From assembly GCA_903899965.1 (NCBI GenBank), contig CAIULB010000028.1, forward strand, positions 1 through 64,000: a stretch of DNA of 64,000 bases. Reading direction: 5' to 3'. The translations under genes were made by a program, and so were the position numbers. How positions within the stretch are numbered: position 1 is the first letter of the stretch; every line of letters begins with the position of its first letter. A model generated the notes under the pieces. That model made no database searches and was not told the DNA's origin. It worked only from the letters and a program-made list of their open reading frames with translations. Below are positions 37,700 to 47,096 of the stretch, piece by piece. This DNA is from an uncultured Methylophilaceae bacterium (GTDB lineage Bacteria > Pseudomonadota > Gammaproteobacteria > Burkholderiales > Methylophilaceae).

Positions 37700-39400
37700 A
37701 TGAGAAAAATCACAAATCAACTAATCTTAATTCTTTATTTTGCGCTACTGCCACAGGTTGCGTCAGCAATGCAGTTGGGTAAGCTCAGTATTTATTCGGC
37801 GTTGGGTGAACCGCTTAATGTTGAAATTGAGTTGTTGGCTACAAACTCTGAAGATTTGGTTAACTTATCAGCAAGTCTTGCATCGGAAGATGAATATAAA
37901 GCGCTAGGCATCAATAAAACACCTATTCAGCACAATATCAAAGCAAATGTGGTTCAAAAACCAAATGGTGTTGCTGTTGTTCAATTAACTTCAACTGAAG
38001 TCTTAGTAGATCCGTTCCTCGATCTGATGGTTCAGGTGCTTGGAATTGATGGTCAATTATCACGTGAATATACTTTATTGCTTGATCCATTGGTCAATGC
38101 TGAGACAATCTCTCAGCCTCCCGTTGTTGAATCACCTAAAGTGGTCGGAGCGCAATCGTCAGATGAGCAAGCTGTTAAGACAGTCATGGGGGATTCATTA
38201 AGTTCGGTTGCTAAGCGTCTTAAAATTCACGATGTAAATTTAGATCAACTACTGCTTGGCCTATACAAGGCCAACCCATCAGCATTTATTGACGGCAATA
38301 TGAATCGCCTCAAAGTTGGGGAGATTATTCGAGTGCCCAGCCAAGAATCTTTCCATGCGATAAGTAAGGATGAAGCAAAGGCTGAGGTACGTGCACAAGT
38401 TGAAAGTTGGCAGGTCTACTCAGCAAAGCTTGCGGATGTTGTTTCATATTCGGAGTCTTCTGATAATCATTCTAAAAACCAGAATGCTGGCAAAATTGTT
38501 ACTGAAGCTAGCGAAAAGGCTGTGTCTAGTAAGGAGGCGTCAGCTGACGTTGTTAGGCTTGCAAAAGCTGAAGATGGACTAAAGGACAATGGCGCTAATC
38601 AGATCGCTAATCTAGAAGATGATTTGGCTGCGAAGAAGATTGCGATTAAAGAAACTGATGAAAAATCAGCTTTGTTAGAAAAGCAGATTTCTGACATGAA
38701 GCAACTTTTAGTAATTAAAAACAATCCCCTAGCTGGCGCTCAAGAAAGCGCTAAACGAAATAATGCGCGTTTCCCTTATAAATTTACTCCAATTATTTTA
38801 TCGGTATTTGGTGTTCTCAGCGTTCTTTTCGTTGCGATGTTGTTTCGTCGAAGAAGAGATAAAAAGTTGCTTATGACTCAGAGGTTTATGGGTGACTCAC
38901 AGAACACTAAAGTGACAGATGTTTTGGTTAGTAAAGTAACAACGCGTCCTGCTATTACTACTCAAGAGCTAGAGGAAAAACTTGATGTGCCTGAGTTTTT
39001 GGCAGTTGAGCCAGCAACTGAATCCGAGGTTAAGCCACGCGAGGTGGATTTTTCTGGTATTGATTTAACCTTTGAAGTCGCGCCTGGCTTGAACAAACCT
39101 GATGTGATTGCTGCACCTATCCCTGATGCGTTTAACGGTGACTTTTCAAACCTGTTAAAGGTTGATGTTAAACCCCATCAGAGCAAAACTGTTAGAAAGC
39201 CTAAATCATCATCTGCTAAGTCTAGCGCTCAAGTGATTTCAATGGAGTCTGCGGAGGTTGCGACTAAGCTCGAGCTTGCTATTGCTTACATTGATATTTC
39301 CGATAAAAAAGGTGCTCGCAAATTGCTGGCAGAGGCGCTTGAAGAGGGTGGCCCACAACAGCGTGAGCGTGCTCAAGCGCTTATTGATAGCTTGGCCTAA
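37700..39400 (+). CDS. fimV: FimV-like inner-membrane pilus/polar hub protein (short form)
   Basis: 566 residues. A signal peptide (1-23) precedes the FimV N-terminal domain (LGKLSIYSALGEPLNVEIEL). A LysM-like segment follows (about 165-215, GDSLSSVAKRLKIHDVNLDQ and LKVGEIIRVPS), then a coiled coil near 300-340, one membrane helix (about 360-378) with RRRRDKK after it, and a FimV C-terminal TPR-like domain (about 515-566, VATKLELAIAYIDISDKKGA). FimV promotes type IV pilus and twitching functions and polar localisation. It is much shorter than the ~900-residue Pseudomonas protein, mainly in the cytoplasmic acidic middle. Confidence 0.9.
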   Translation: MRKITNQLILILYFALLPQVASAMQLGKLSIYSALGEPLNVEIELLATNSEDLVNLSASLASEDEYKALGINKTPIQHNIKANVVQKPNGVAVVQLTSTEVLVDPFLDLMVQVLGIDGQLSREYTLLLDPLVNAETISQPPVVESPKVVGAQSSDEQAVKTVMGDSLSSVAKRLKIHDVNLDQLLLGLYKANPSAFIDGNMNRLKVGEIIRVPSQESFHAISKDEAKAEVRAQVESWQVYSAKLADVVSYSESSDNHSKNQNAGKIVTEASEKAVSSKEASADVVRLAKAEDGLKDNGANQIANLEDDLAAKKIAIKETDEKSALLEKQISDMKQLLVIKNNPLAGAQESAKRNNARFPYKFTPIILSVFGVLSVLFVAMLFRRRRDKKLLMTQRFMGDSQNTKVTDVLVSKVTTRPAITTQELEEKLDVPEFLAVEPATESEVKPREVDFSGIDLTFEVAPGLNKPDVIAAPIPDAFNGDFSNLLKVDVKPHQSKTVRKPKSSSAKSSAQVISMESAEVATKLELAIAYIDISDKKGARKLLAEALEEGGPQQRERAQALIDSLA

Positions 39401-40089
39401 TGAAATTTAATCTCAAGTCAGCCGGGCGTTTTAGTCCGGCTTTTTTATTCAGTCAAGACGGCTTGCATCCAGCCATCAAGATACTCTTGTTTATACTCAT
39501 GGCTGTGCTGATTCCACATTTAAAATTACTCACGTTGTTTGGTTTGGCTTTTGCACTCTCTCTAGCATTAATTTTTTTTCGTGTGCGAAGTTTTATCTCC
39601 ATGATGCGTCGTATGCGTTGGCTATTTCTTTCTATGTTGGTTGTTTATGCCTACACAACGCCCGGAGAGTACTTAAGTAATTGGCCATTGGACTTGGCGC
39701 CTAGCTATGAAGGCTTGCGTGATGGGATTCATCAAGTATTTAGCGTGAGTCTAGTACTTGCTGGCATTTCTATCTTGCTGGCAACCTCCACGAGAGAAAA
39801 TTTAATGGTGGGTATTTATACTTTGATAAAGCCTCTGAATATTTTAAGCGTATCGCCAGAAAGATTTACAGCAAGGCTTTGTCTGACGTTGCAATATATC
39901 GAGCATGCTAAAAAACAAAGCGTTAAGCAAGATAGGGCTTTAGATTGGCGTGATAACTTTTATGCTGTTTTGGGTGGTACCCAAGACACAGCCCCATCTG
40001 AAATAATTAGTTTGTTTGAACCCTCTTTGCATATTCTTGATTACTTATGTGTTGCAGCATTTTTAATGCTGATGGGCATTTACCTATGA
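39400..40089 (+). CDS. EcfT/CbiQ-like membrane protein of unknown role
   Basis: 229 residues with about five membrane helices. The layout (LHPAIKILLFILMAVLIPHL, a string of helices, then the amphipathic PLNILSVSPERFTARLCLTL and an N-terminal-like Ala/Arg helix) resembles the transmembrane T component of energy-coupling-factor transporters. No ATPase or S component is encoded nearby, so a transport role is uncertain. The start overlaps the fimV stop by one base (TAATG) and its stop overlaps truA by four, so all three are coupled. The same position is kept in other Betaproteobacteria. Confidence 0.72.
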   Translation: MKFNLKSAGRFSPAFLFSQDGLHPAIKILLFILMAVLIPHLKLLTLFGLAFALSLALIFFRVRSFISMMRRMRWLFLSMLVVYAYTTPGEYLSNWPLDLAPSYEGLRDGIHQVFSVSLVLAGISILLATSTRENLMVGIYTLIKPLNILSVSPERFTARLCLTLQYIEHAKKQSVKQDRALDWRDNFYAVLGGTQDTAPSEIISLFEPSLHILDYLCVAAFLMLMGIYL

Positions 40090-40877
40090 GAATCGCTTTA
40101 GGATTGGAGTACGACGGTAACCACTTTTGTGGTTGGCAGACGCAGCCCGAAGGTTGTGGTGTTCAAGATCGATTAGAGCAGGCTTTGTCAGATATGGCGG
40201 GACATCAGATTGGCGTGGTTGCTGCTGGAAGAACCGATACAGGTGTTCATGCTTTGTGTCAGGTGGTGCATTTTGATACGGAAACAGAACGCCCATTAAG
40301 TGCTTGGGTGCGCGGCATTAATGCGAATTTGCCCCCTAATGTGCGTGTACTTTGGGCTCATGTTGTACCAGAGGATTTTCATGCGCGTTTTTCAGCGCGG
40401 CGGCGTGATTATCAGTTTGTGCTATACAACGCACCAGTTGCCTCGGCTGTGATGGCAAGTAAAGCAAGTTGGTTTCATTTGCCTCTGGATGTGGGAAAAA
40501 TGGCCGAAGGCGCTAAGTTTCTGGAGGGGGAGCATGATTTTAGTGCGTTTCGTGCTTCGGAGTGCCAAGCGAAATCTCCTATACGAACACTTTACGAAGC
40601 TGAGGTAAGCAAGCATGGTGATTGCATCGTGTTTAATTTCTCAGGAAATGCCTTTTTGCATCACCAAGTGAGAAATATGGTAGGTGCTTTGATCTATGTA
40701 GGGAAGGGTAGCTTTGAGCCCCTGCATATTAAAACCTTATTGCAAGCGCGTGACCGCACCAAATCGCCGCCCACTTTTTCCCCAGATGGGTTGTATCTAA
40801 CAGGCGTTGGCTATGAGGTCCATTGGGGCTTGCCGCTTACACGTCGGTATATTCAATTTTTTACCTCAAACAGCTAA
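40086..40877 (+). CDS. truA: tRNA pseudouridine(38-40) synthase TruA
   Basis: 263 residues from ATG 40086 (an upstream in-frame start at 40047 lies inside the previous gene and is unlikely). The catalytic Asp is in AAGRTDTGVHALCQ and the RNA-binding blocks RIALGLEYDGNHFCGWQ and FLHHQVRNMVGALI are present. It makes pseudouridine in the anticodon arm of many tRNAs. It is translationally coupled to the EcfT-like gene (ATGA) and followed by trpF after 63 bases, an order typical of Betaproteobacteria. Confidence 0.96.
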   Translation: MRIALGLEYDGNHFCGWQTQPEGCGVQDRLEQALSDMAGHQIGVVAAGRTDTGVHALCQVVHFDTETERPLSAWVRGINANLPPNVRVLWAHVVPEDFHARFSARRRDYQFVLYNAPVASAVMASKASWFHLPLDVGKMAEGAKFLEGEHDFSAFRASECQAKSPIRTLYEAEVSKHGDCIVFNFSGNAFLHHQVRNMVGALIYVGKGSFEPLHIKTLLQARDRTKSPPTFSPDGLYLTGVGYEVHWGLPLTRRYIQFFTSNS

Positions 40878-40940
40878 CTAAGCTGTGACAGTTTTGCGCC
40901 TTTCGGTTACGCTATCATCTTTGACTAAATTGCCTTATTT

Positions 40941-41564
40941 GTGCGAACTCGTGTAAAAATTTGTGGAATTACCCGCGCCCAAGATGCGCTTGAAGCGGTT
41001 AAGCAGGGCGCCGATGCGATTGGTTTGGTTTTTTATCCAAAAAGTCCGCGCAATGTAAGTGCTGCCCAAGCCGCTGAAATTGTTTCCCAAATCCCTGCAT
41101 TTGTCACCGTGGTTGGCCTGTTTGTGGATGCTGAGCCTGCTTTTATTCAAGAAGTAATTTCGTCTGTAAAACTAGATTTACTGCAATTTCATGGGGATGA
41201 AACGCCTTCTGCATGTCGTCAATATTCACGGCCTTATATGAAGGCAATTCGCGTTAAAAACGGTACAAATTTGGTACAATATGCAGCTGATTACGCTGAT
41301 GCAAGAGCGTTATTGTTAGATGCGTTTGCTGAAGGTGTGCCAGGCGGTACTGGTCTGGTGTTCGATTGGTCATTAATTCCACAGAATTTGCCTTTGCCGA
41401 TTGTATTGGCGGGTGGCTTAAATGCTGAAAATGTTGGTGTGGCAATTGAACAAGTGCGACCATATGCGGTCGATGTAAGCGGGGGCGTTGAAGCCAGTAA
41501 AGGGATTAAGGATGCAGCGAAAATCGCTGCATTCATGCGAGGAGTTAGTAATGCAACTATATGA
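40941..41564 (+). CDS. trpF: Phosphoribosylanthranilate isomerase
   Basis: 207 residues with GTG start at 40941. The (beta/alpha)8 enzyme has the catalytic Cys in [12 protein letters not shown] and the Asp in LLLDAF, and the phosphate loops [11 protein letters not shown] and [12 protein letters not shown]. It makes CdRP in tryptophan synthesis. It runs on into trpB with a 14-base overlap and trpA, so the three form a compact unit; trpE, G, D and C are elsewhere. Confidence 0.96.
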   Translation: MRTRVKICGITRAQDALEAVKQGADAIGLVFYPKSPRNVSAAQAAEIVSQIPAFVTVVGLFVDAEPAFIQEVISSVKLDLLQFHGDETPSACRQYSRPYMKAIRVKNGTNLVQYAADYADARALLLDAFAEGVPGGTGLVFDWSLIPQNLPLPIVLAGGLNAENVGVAIEQVRPYAVDVSGGVEASKGIKDAAKIAAFMRGVSNATI

Positions 41565-42753
41565 TATGCCAGATGAGCGTGGTCACTTTGGTCCTTACGG
41601 TGGCATTTTTGTCGCTGAAACTTTAGTCGAGGCGCTTGAAGAGCTCCGCGTCATGTATGAAAAATATCGTCATGATCCAGAGTTCTTGGCCGAGTTTGCC
41701 AATGATTTAAAACATTTTGTTGGACGCCCAAGCCCTATTTATCACGCAAAACGTTGGTCTGACAAAGTGGGCGGTGCTCAAATTTATTTGAAGCGTGAAG
41801 ATCTAAATCATACGGGCGCACATAAAGTTAACAATACAGTTGGTCAAGCATTGTTAGCAAAACGCATGGGTAAGCCACGCGTGATTGCTGAAACTGGCGC
41901 AGGTCAGCATGGCGTTGCAACAGCAACCATTGCAGCGCGTTTAGGTCTTGAGTGTGTTGTTTATATGGGTTCTGAAGACGTGAAGCGTCAAGCACCTAAC
42001 GTCTATCGTATGAAGCTCTTGGGCGCAACTGTTGTGCCAGTTGAAAGTGGCTCAAAAACACTCAAAGATGCGCTGAATGAAGCGATGCGTGATTGGGTGA
42101 CTAACATTGAAAATACTTTTTACATTATTGGTACTGTGGCGGGCCCACATCCTTATCCGATGATGGTACGTGACTTCCAAGCGGTGATTGGCGTTGAAGC
42201 AAAAATTCAAATGGATGAAATCGTTGGTCGTCAGCCAGATGCGGTAATTGCATGCGTAGGTGGTGGCTCAAATGCGATGGGTATTTTCTATCCGTACATC
42301 AATGAAGAAGGTGTGAAGCTAGTTGGTGTTGAGGCTGCAGGCCATGGCCTTGAGACAGGTAAACATGCTGCACCATTAACCGCTAATAGTGCCGTAGGTG
42401 TGTTGCATGGTAACCGTACGTACTTAATGCAAGATGAAGATGGTCAAATTATCGAAACGCATTCAATCTCAGCGGGATTAGATTACCCAGGTGTTGGCCC
42501 AGAGCATGCATGGTTGAAAGATATTAAGCGTGCTGAATATGTTGCAATTACTGATGATGAAGCGATGGCTGCTTTCCACAGTCTTTGTCGCACTGAAGGT
42601 ATTATCCCAGCACTAGAGTCAAGTCATGCGCTTGCTTATGCTGAAAAGCTAGCTAAGACAATGTCACCAGACCAAATTATCTTGGTTAACCTTTCTGGTC
42701 GTGGTGATAAAGACATGAACACTGTTGCTCAACTTTCTGGAATTACCCTTTAA
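41551..42753 (+). CDS. trpB: Tryptophan synthase beta chain
   Basis: 400 residues. The start ATG 41551 lies inside the end of trpF (14-base overlap) with an AGGAG site at 41539-41543; the open frame upstream is trpF sequence. The PLP lysine is in [14 protein letters not shown] and the phosphate loop is [12 protein letters not shown]. It joins indole and serine to tryptophan. Followed by trpA after four bases. Confidence 0.97.
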   Translation: MQLYDMPDERGHFGPYGGIFVAETLVEALEELRVMYEKYRHDPEFLAEFANDLKHFVGRPSPIYHAKRWSDKVGGAQIYLKREDLNHTGAHKVNNTVGQALLAKRMGKPRVIAETGAGQHGVATATIAARLGLECVVYMGSEDVKRQAPNVYRMKLLGATVVPVESGSKTLKDALNEAMRDWVTNIENTFYIIGTVAGPHPYPMMVRDFQAVIGVEAKIQMDEIVGRQPDAVIACVGGGSNAMGIFYPYINEEGVKLVGVEAAGHGLETGKHAAPLTANSAVGVLHGNRTYLMQDEDGQIIETHSISAGLDYPGVGPEHAWLKDIKRAEYVAITDDEAMAAFHSLCRTEGIIPALESSHALAYAEKLAKTMSPDQIILVNLSGRGDKDMNTVAQLSGITL

Positions 42754-42757
42754 TCTT

Positions 42758-43555
42758 ATGTCACGTATTCAAACTACTTTTGCAACACTTAAGCAATCTG
42801 GCAAAAAAGCCTTAATTCCATTCATTACTGCGGGTGACCCACATCCAGATCAAACCGTTGCTATGTTGCATGGCTTGGTTAAAGCGGGTGCTAATTTAAT
42901 TGAATTGGGCGTGCCTTTTTCAGACCCAATGGCAGATGGCCCTGTAATTCAGCGCGCAAGTGAGCGTGCTTTGGTCCATAAGGTGGGTTTGCGTAAAGTA
43001 TTGGCTTTGGTTAAAGAGTTTCGCGAACAAGACAACAAAACTCCTATCGTGTTGATGGGTTATGCAAATCCTATTGAAGCCATGGGCGTTGAGAAGTTTG
43101 CAGATGCTGCTAAAGAAGCTGGTATTGATGGTGTGTTGACAGTAGATTATCCACCTGAGGAATCAACCGAGTTTAATGCCATGCTTAAAGCGCGTGATAT
43201 TGATCCTGTTTTCTTGTTATCACCAACGACAGATAGTGCTCGTGTTGATGTTATCGTAAATCAAGCAAGTGGTTTTATTTATTACGTTTCACTTAAAGGC
43301 GTGACTGGTTCTAAAAACCTCGATGTCGTTGAAGTGGCTGATCGTGTTGCAGCTATTCGATCACAAACCAATTTGCCTATCGGGGTAGGCTTTGGTGTGC
43401 GCGACGCCGAAACGGCTAAAGCAGTTGCAGGTATTGCAGATGCGGTGGTGGTGGGGAGCCGTATGGTGCAAGAGGTTGAAAAATCGACAGCAACTAGTGT
43501 CGTTACAAATTTAATGGCGCTCACAGCCGAGCTACGCGCCGCAATTGACGCATAA
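42758..43555 (+). CDS. trpA: Tryptophan synthase alpha chain
   Basis: 265 residues from ATG 42758. The first catalytic acid lies in [20 protein letters not shown] and the second in [12 protein letters not shown]; the phosphate site is [12 protein letters not shown]. It cleaves indole-3-glycerol phosphate and passes indole to TrpB through the internal tunnel. It ends 40 bases before accD, as in many Proteobacteria. Confidence 0.97.
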   Translation: MSRIQTTFATLKQSGKKALIPFITAGDPHPDQTVAMLHGLVKAGANLIELGVPFSDPMADGPVIQRASERALVHKVGLRKVLALVKEFREQDNKTPIVLMGYANPIEAMGVEKFADAAKEAGIDGVLTVDYPPEESTEFNAMLKARDIDPVFLLSPTTDSARVDVIVNQASGFIYYVSLKGVTGSKNLDVVEVADRVAAIRSQTNLPIGVGFGVRDAETAKAVAGIADAVVVGSRMVQEVEKSTATSVVTNLMALTAELRAAIDA

Positions 43556-43567
43556 TTGATATCAATA

Positions 43568-43581
43568 CTCGTTTTAACGAG
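43568..43581. promoter_or_regulatory. Palindrome just before accD
   Basis: CTCGTT-TT-AACGAG is a perfect inverted repeat, ending 4-5 bases before the AAAAGG ribosome site of accD. The two-base spacer makes an RNA hairpin poor, so a protein-binding site is more likely, if functional at all. Confidence 0.3.
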
Positions 43582-43595
43582 AAAAGGAATAAGCG

Positions 43596-44462
43596 ATGAG
43601 TTGGTTACAGAAAATATTGCCACCAAAAATCAATCGAGTGATTGGCCGAAACAGAAAGAATGTACCTGAAGGCCTTTGGAGTAAATGTCCTAAGTGTGAT
43701 TCAGTGTTGTATCGTACGGATTTGGAGGCTAACGCTGAAGTTTGTCCGCAGTGTGATTATCACAATCGTATCTCAGCTAGAGATCGCTTGAATCTGTTGC
43801 TTGATCAAGAAGGTCGCATTGAGATTGGCGCTGATGTTCAACCAATCGATCCATTAAAATTCAAAGACACAAAACGCTACGCTGACCGTATCAAAGCGTC
43901 ACAAAGCGAAGTAGGCGAGACGGATGCATTGTTGGTGATGCAAGGTACTGTTAAGCAAGTCCCAGTGGTTGCTGCCTCTTTTGAATTCAAATTCATGGGC
44001 GGATCCATGGGTTCTGTTGTTGGTGAGCGTTTTGTTCGTGGCGTTCAAGCTGCTATCGACAGTAAATCAGCATTTATCTGTGTCTCAGCGAGTGGTGGTG
44101 CACGTATGCAAGAGGGTTTGTTCTCTTTGATGCAAATGGCAAAAACCAGTGCTGCATTAACTAGACTTAGCCAAGCTGGATTGCCTTATATCTCAGTATT
44201 AACTGACCCAACCATGGGTGGTGTTTCAGCAAGCTTTGCAATGCTGGGTGACATTATTGTGGCTGAGCCCCAGGCTTTAATTGGCTTTGCGGGCCCTCGC
44301 GTGATTGAGCAAACAGTTCGTGAAACATTGCCAGACGGCTTCCAGCGCGCAGAGTTTTTAGTTGACCACGGTGCTGTTGATATCATTATCGACCGCCGTC
44401 AAATGCGCGATAAGTTGTCGGTATTGATTGCTAATCTAATGAAATTGCCAGTCGCAGCCTAA
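43596..44462 (+). CDS. accD: Acetyl-CoA carboxylase carboxyltransferase subunit beta
   Basis: 288 residues. A four-cysteine zinc ribbon (Cys31, Cys34, Cys50, Cys53) leads the carboxyltransferase domain, with [16 protein letters not shown] and [13 protein letters not shown] as signature loops. With AccA it transfers the carboxyl group to acetyl-CoA in the first step of fatty acid synthesis. The trpA-accD-folC-dedD-cvpA-purF order is ancient in Beta- and Gammaproteobacteria. Confidence 0.97.
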   Translation: MSWLQKILPPKINRVIGRNRKNVPEGLWSKCPKCDSVLYRTDLEANAEVCPQCDYHNRISARDRLNLLLDQEGRIEIGADVQPIDPLKFKDTKRYADRIKASQSEVGETDALLVMQGTVKQVPVVAASFEFKFMGGSMGSVVGERFVRGVQAAIDSKSAFICVSASGGARMQEGLFSLMQMAKTSAALTRLSQAGLPYISVLTDPTMGGVSASFAMLGDIIVAEPQALIGFAGPRVIEQTVRETLPDGFQRAEFLVDHGAVDIIIDRRQMRDKLSVLIANLMKLPVAA

Positions 44463-44508
44463 ATATAAAATAGTTCCTTCTTGACGATTCACGGATACAC
44501 ACAATAAA

Positions 44509-45843
44509 TTGCCTGAACATCCTGATTTGTCTTCAAAAAAAAATGCTGATTTTGACTTAAATGATTGGCTCGCCTACATAGAGGCACTGCATCCCAAAGA
44601 TATAGAGATGGGATTGGGGCGAGTAAATCAAGTCAAGCAGCGTTTAAATCTCAAAACAGATTTCCCTGTTATCACAGTCGCTGGTACCAACGGCAAAGGT
44701 TCAACATGTGCCATGTTGGAGCATATCTACCATGCAGCTGGGTATCGTGTAGCGAGTTATTCCTCCCCCCATCTCTTACGCTACAGTGAGCGTATTCGCG
44801 TTGGTTCATTAGAGATTAGTGATGCTGAGTTAATCATCGCATTTCAAGCCATAGAAGATGCGCGACAAGAGATTCAGCTGACGTATTTTGAATATGGCAC
44901 GTTAGCGGCAATGTGGCATTTCTGTGCGACCAAGGTGGATGTTGCCATTCTTGAAGTTGGCTTGGGTGGTAGGTTGGATGCCGTGAATGTATTTGAACCA
45001 AGTTGTGCGATTGTGACAAGCGTGGACTTGGATCACATGGATTTTTTGGGTGATACACGTGAGCTTATTGGTGCAGAAAAAGCGGGTATTTTTAGAAAAA
45101 ATGTGCCTGCTATTTGTGGTGAGTTAAATCCACCGCAATCATTGATTGATTACGCGCAAAAAACTGGTGCGTCGTTAAAGTGTGTTCAGCGTCATTTTAG
45201 TTTTGAATCAGAACAAAACCATTGGCGTTATTTGGCTGATGATGTTGTTTTAGATCGCCTGCCAATGCCTGCATTGATTGGGGACTTTCAGTTATATAAC
45301 GCATCTTGTGTTATCACCGCTATTCAGTCGTTACAAAATATCTTGCCTGTAAGCCAGGCTGAAATTGAAGCAGGATTATTGACGGTACGCCTGCATGGCC
45401 GTTATCAATACTTATCAACTAAGCCTGATGTTATTTTGGATGTCGCACATAATCCACATGCAGCAAAATCGCTTGCTTCTAACCTTAAAAAAACGAGTAC
45501 ATCAGGTAAAACGATTGCTGTATTTGCGATGCTCGCAGATAAAGATATTGCTGGTGTGGTGAATGCAATTGCTAATGAGATAGATGATTGGTATGTTTCC
45601 GGTGTTTCTCATGTTAGAGGAGCGGATGGCGCTAAGGTAAAAGATTTAATTCTTTCTGAGTTGCCGAATGCTTCAATTAGTCTATTCGGCGAGGTTGCTG
45701 AGGCATATGCTCAAGCCTGTATTGATGCTAATGAAAATGATAGAATTATCATATTGGGGTCATTTTTCACGGTAGCTGAAGTGATGCGTGTTTTACAAAC
45801 AGCAGCATTAAAAAATGGGATAAATAAAAATGGCGCAAGATAA
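44509..45843 (+). CDS. folC: Bifunctional folylpolyglutamate/dihydrofolate synthase
   Basis: 444 residues from a TTG at 44509. The family N-terminus (NDWLAYIEALHPKDIEMGL) needs a start before residue 17, and the first in-frame ATG is residue 34, so a non-ATG start is required. The Mur-ligase P-loop is VAGTNGKGSTCAMLE, the Mur-type DLDHMDFLGDT block follows, and DVAHNPHAAKSL is in the C-terminal domain. It adds glutamate to dihydropteroate and folates. The stop overlaps the start of the SPOR gene by 14 bases. Confidence 0.95.
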   Translation: MPEHPDLSSKKNADFDLNDWLAYIEALHPKDIEMGLGRVNQVKQRLNLKTDFPVITVAGTNGKGSTCAMLEHIYHAAGYRVASYSSPHLLRYSERIRVGSLEISDAELIIAFQAIEDARQEIQLTYFEYGTLAAMWHFCATKVDVAILEVGLGGRLDAVNVFEPSCAIVTSVDLDHMDFLGDTRELIGAEKAGIFRKNVPAICGELNPPQSLIDYAQKTGASLKCVQRHFSFESEQNHWRYLADDVVLDRLPMPALIGDFQLYNASCVITAIQSLQNILPVSQAEIEAGLLTVRLHGRYQYLSTKPDVILDVAHNPHAAKSLASNLKKTSTSGKTIAVFAMLADKDIAGVVNAIANEIDDWYVSGVSHVRGADGAKVKDLILSELPNASISLFGEVAEAYAQACIDANENDRIIILGSFFTVAEVMRVLQTAALKNGINKNGAR

Positions 45844-46498
45844 TATGGAATCTCAAAGCGAACAAGAGATTCAGTTTAAAAAGCGCGCAAGAAGGCGCTT
45901 AGTTGGTGCGATTGCACTTGTTTTGTTGATGATTGTTTTGCTGCCCATGCTGCTTGAAGACAGGGTTGCTCAAACGCCTAAGGAAGAAGTTGTCATTTCC
46001 ATTCCTAGTCAAGATGTTCAGTTAGATACTTCACCAGATAAAGTAGTAGAGGCTTCTCAGCAAGTTGAACCTCAATCACCACCAGTCATTTCACCACAAT
46101 CTGCAGCAACTGCACAAACGACTGAAGTGAAGGCTGCTGAAGTTAAACCTATAGAGCCGCCTGCGCCAGTTGCACAGAACGATAAACCAGTTGAAGCGGC
46201 TCCCACTCAAGAAGTAAAAACTGCCCCAAAAGAACAAGATAAGCCAAAAGCAGAAAAGCCTTTACCTAAAGGTAAGTTTTATGTGCAGGTTGGCGTATTC
46301 TCAAATCCAGACAAGATTAAGCAATTGCAAGCTAAGTTAAGTGAGAGTGCCCTGAAGTCTTCTACCGAATTAATTGATACGCCTAAGGGTACAAAAACGC
46401 GTTTGAGGGTTGGTACATTTACATCCAAAAGTGATGCTGAGGCTGCGCTAGTGAAAGTGAAAGCGCTTGGTTTAACTGACGCTGTGGTGGGTAACTAA
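45830..46498 (+). CDS. dedD: SPOR-domain membrane protein, DedD-like
   Basis: 222 residues. A basic N-terminus (KKRARRR) and one membrane helix (about 24-42) place the rest in the periplasm. A Pro/Glu/Lys-rich linker (about 45-145) leads to a SPOR domain (about 148-222, GKFYVQVGVFSNPDKIKQL to RVGTFTSKSDAEAAL). SPOR domains bind denuded glycan at the division septum. Position between folC and cvpA is diagnostic of DedD. Its stop overlaps the cvpA start (TAATG). Confidence 0.9.
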   Translation: MAQDNMESQSEQEIQFKKRARRRLVGAIALVLLMIVLLPMLLEDRVAQTPKEEVVISIPSQDVQLDTSPDKVVEASQQVEPQSPPVISPQSAATAQTTEVKAAEVKPIEPPAPVAQNDKPVEAAPTQEVKTAPKEQDKPKAEKPLPKGKFYVQVGVFSNPDKIKQLQAKLSESALKSSTELIDTPKGTKTRLRVGTFTSKSDAEAALVKVKALGLTDAVVGN

Positions 46499-46989
46499 TG
46501 ACCATTTTTGATTACGTTGTTCTCGCTATCATCGGTTTATCCATTTTCTTTAGTATTATGCGTGGCTTGGTACGAGAGGTTCTGGCATTGGTAGGTTGGA
46601 TTGCAGCATTTTTTGTGGCTAAGAGCTACACTTTAGAGCTCTCGCCTTTATTGCCCAAAGCTATCCCTACGGAGACTTTGCAATATCTTGCAGCTTTTAT
46701 CATTTTATTTTTAGCCACATTGCTTGTGAGTAGTTTACTTGCTATCGCATTGTCGCAAATATTCGAAAAAGTGGGTTTGAGTTTTATAGACCGTGGCTTA
46801 GGGGCGGTATTTGGTTCCATCCGTGGCTTAATCATTGTTGGCGTGCTTGTCTTTTTAGGGGGGTTAACAGACTTCCCTAAAGAGAGTGCTTGGCGTAATG
46901 CCATGTTTAGCGCACCCCTAGAAGCGATGGTTTTTAGTGCGATGCCATGGGTGCCAAAGGCTATTTCGGATCGCGTAAAGTACGAATAG
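46498..46989 (+). CDS. cvpA: CvpA family inner-membrane protein
   Basis: 163 residues with four membrane helices. Family features are DYVVLAIIGLSIFFSIMRGLVREVLAL at the start and FIDRGLGAVFGSIRGLIIVG in the middle. CvpA affects colicin V release and envelope and bile tolerance; the molecular task is unsettled. It always precedes purF in Proteobacteria, as here (107-base gap). The gap holds an AT-rich palindrome (CTAAAAAT-AG-ATTTTTAG, 47059-47076) that could be a regulator site for purF. Confidence 0.9.
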   Translation: MTIFDYVVLAIIGLSIFFSIMRGLVREVLALVGWIAAFFVAKSYTLELSPLLPKAIPTETLQYLAAFIILFLATLLVSSLLAIALSQIFEKVGLSFIDRGLGAVFGSIRGLIIVGVLVFLGGLTDFPKESAWRNAMFSAPLEAMVFSAMPWVPKAISDRVKYE

Positions 46990-47096
46990 TAAATATAGTC
47001 CTTAACCTCAGCGTTCCTCATTGTAGAATAAGCGTTGAGAACAGATTTTAGTCATATCCTAAAAATAGATTTTTAGTTACAAAGGCAAAGTAAATA

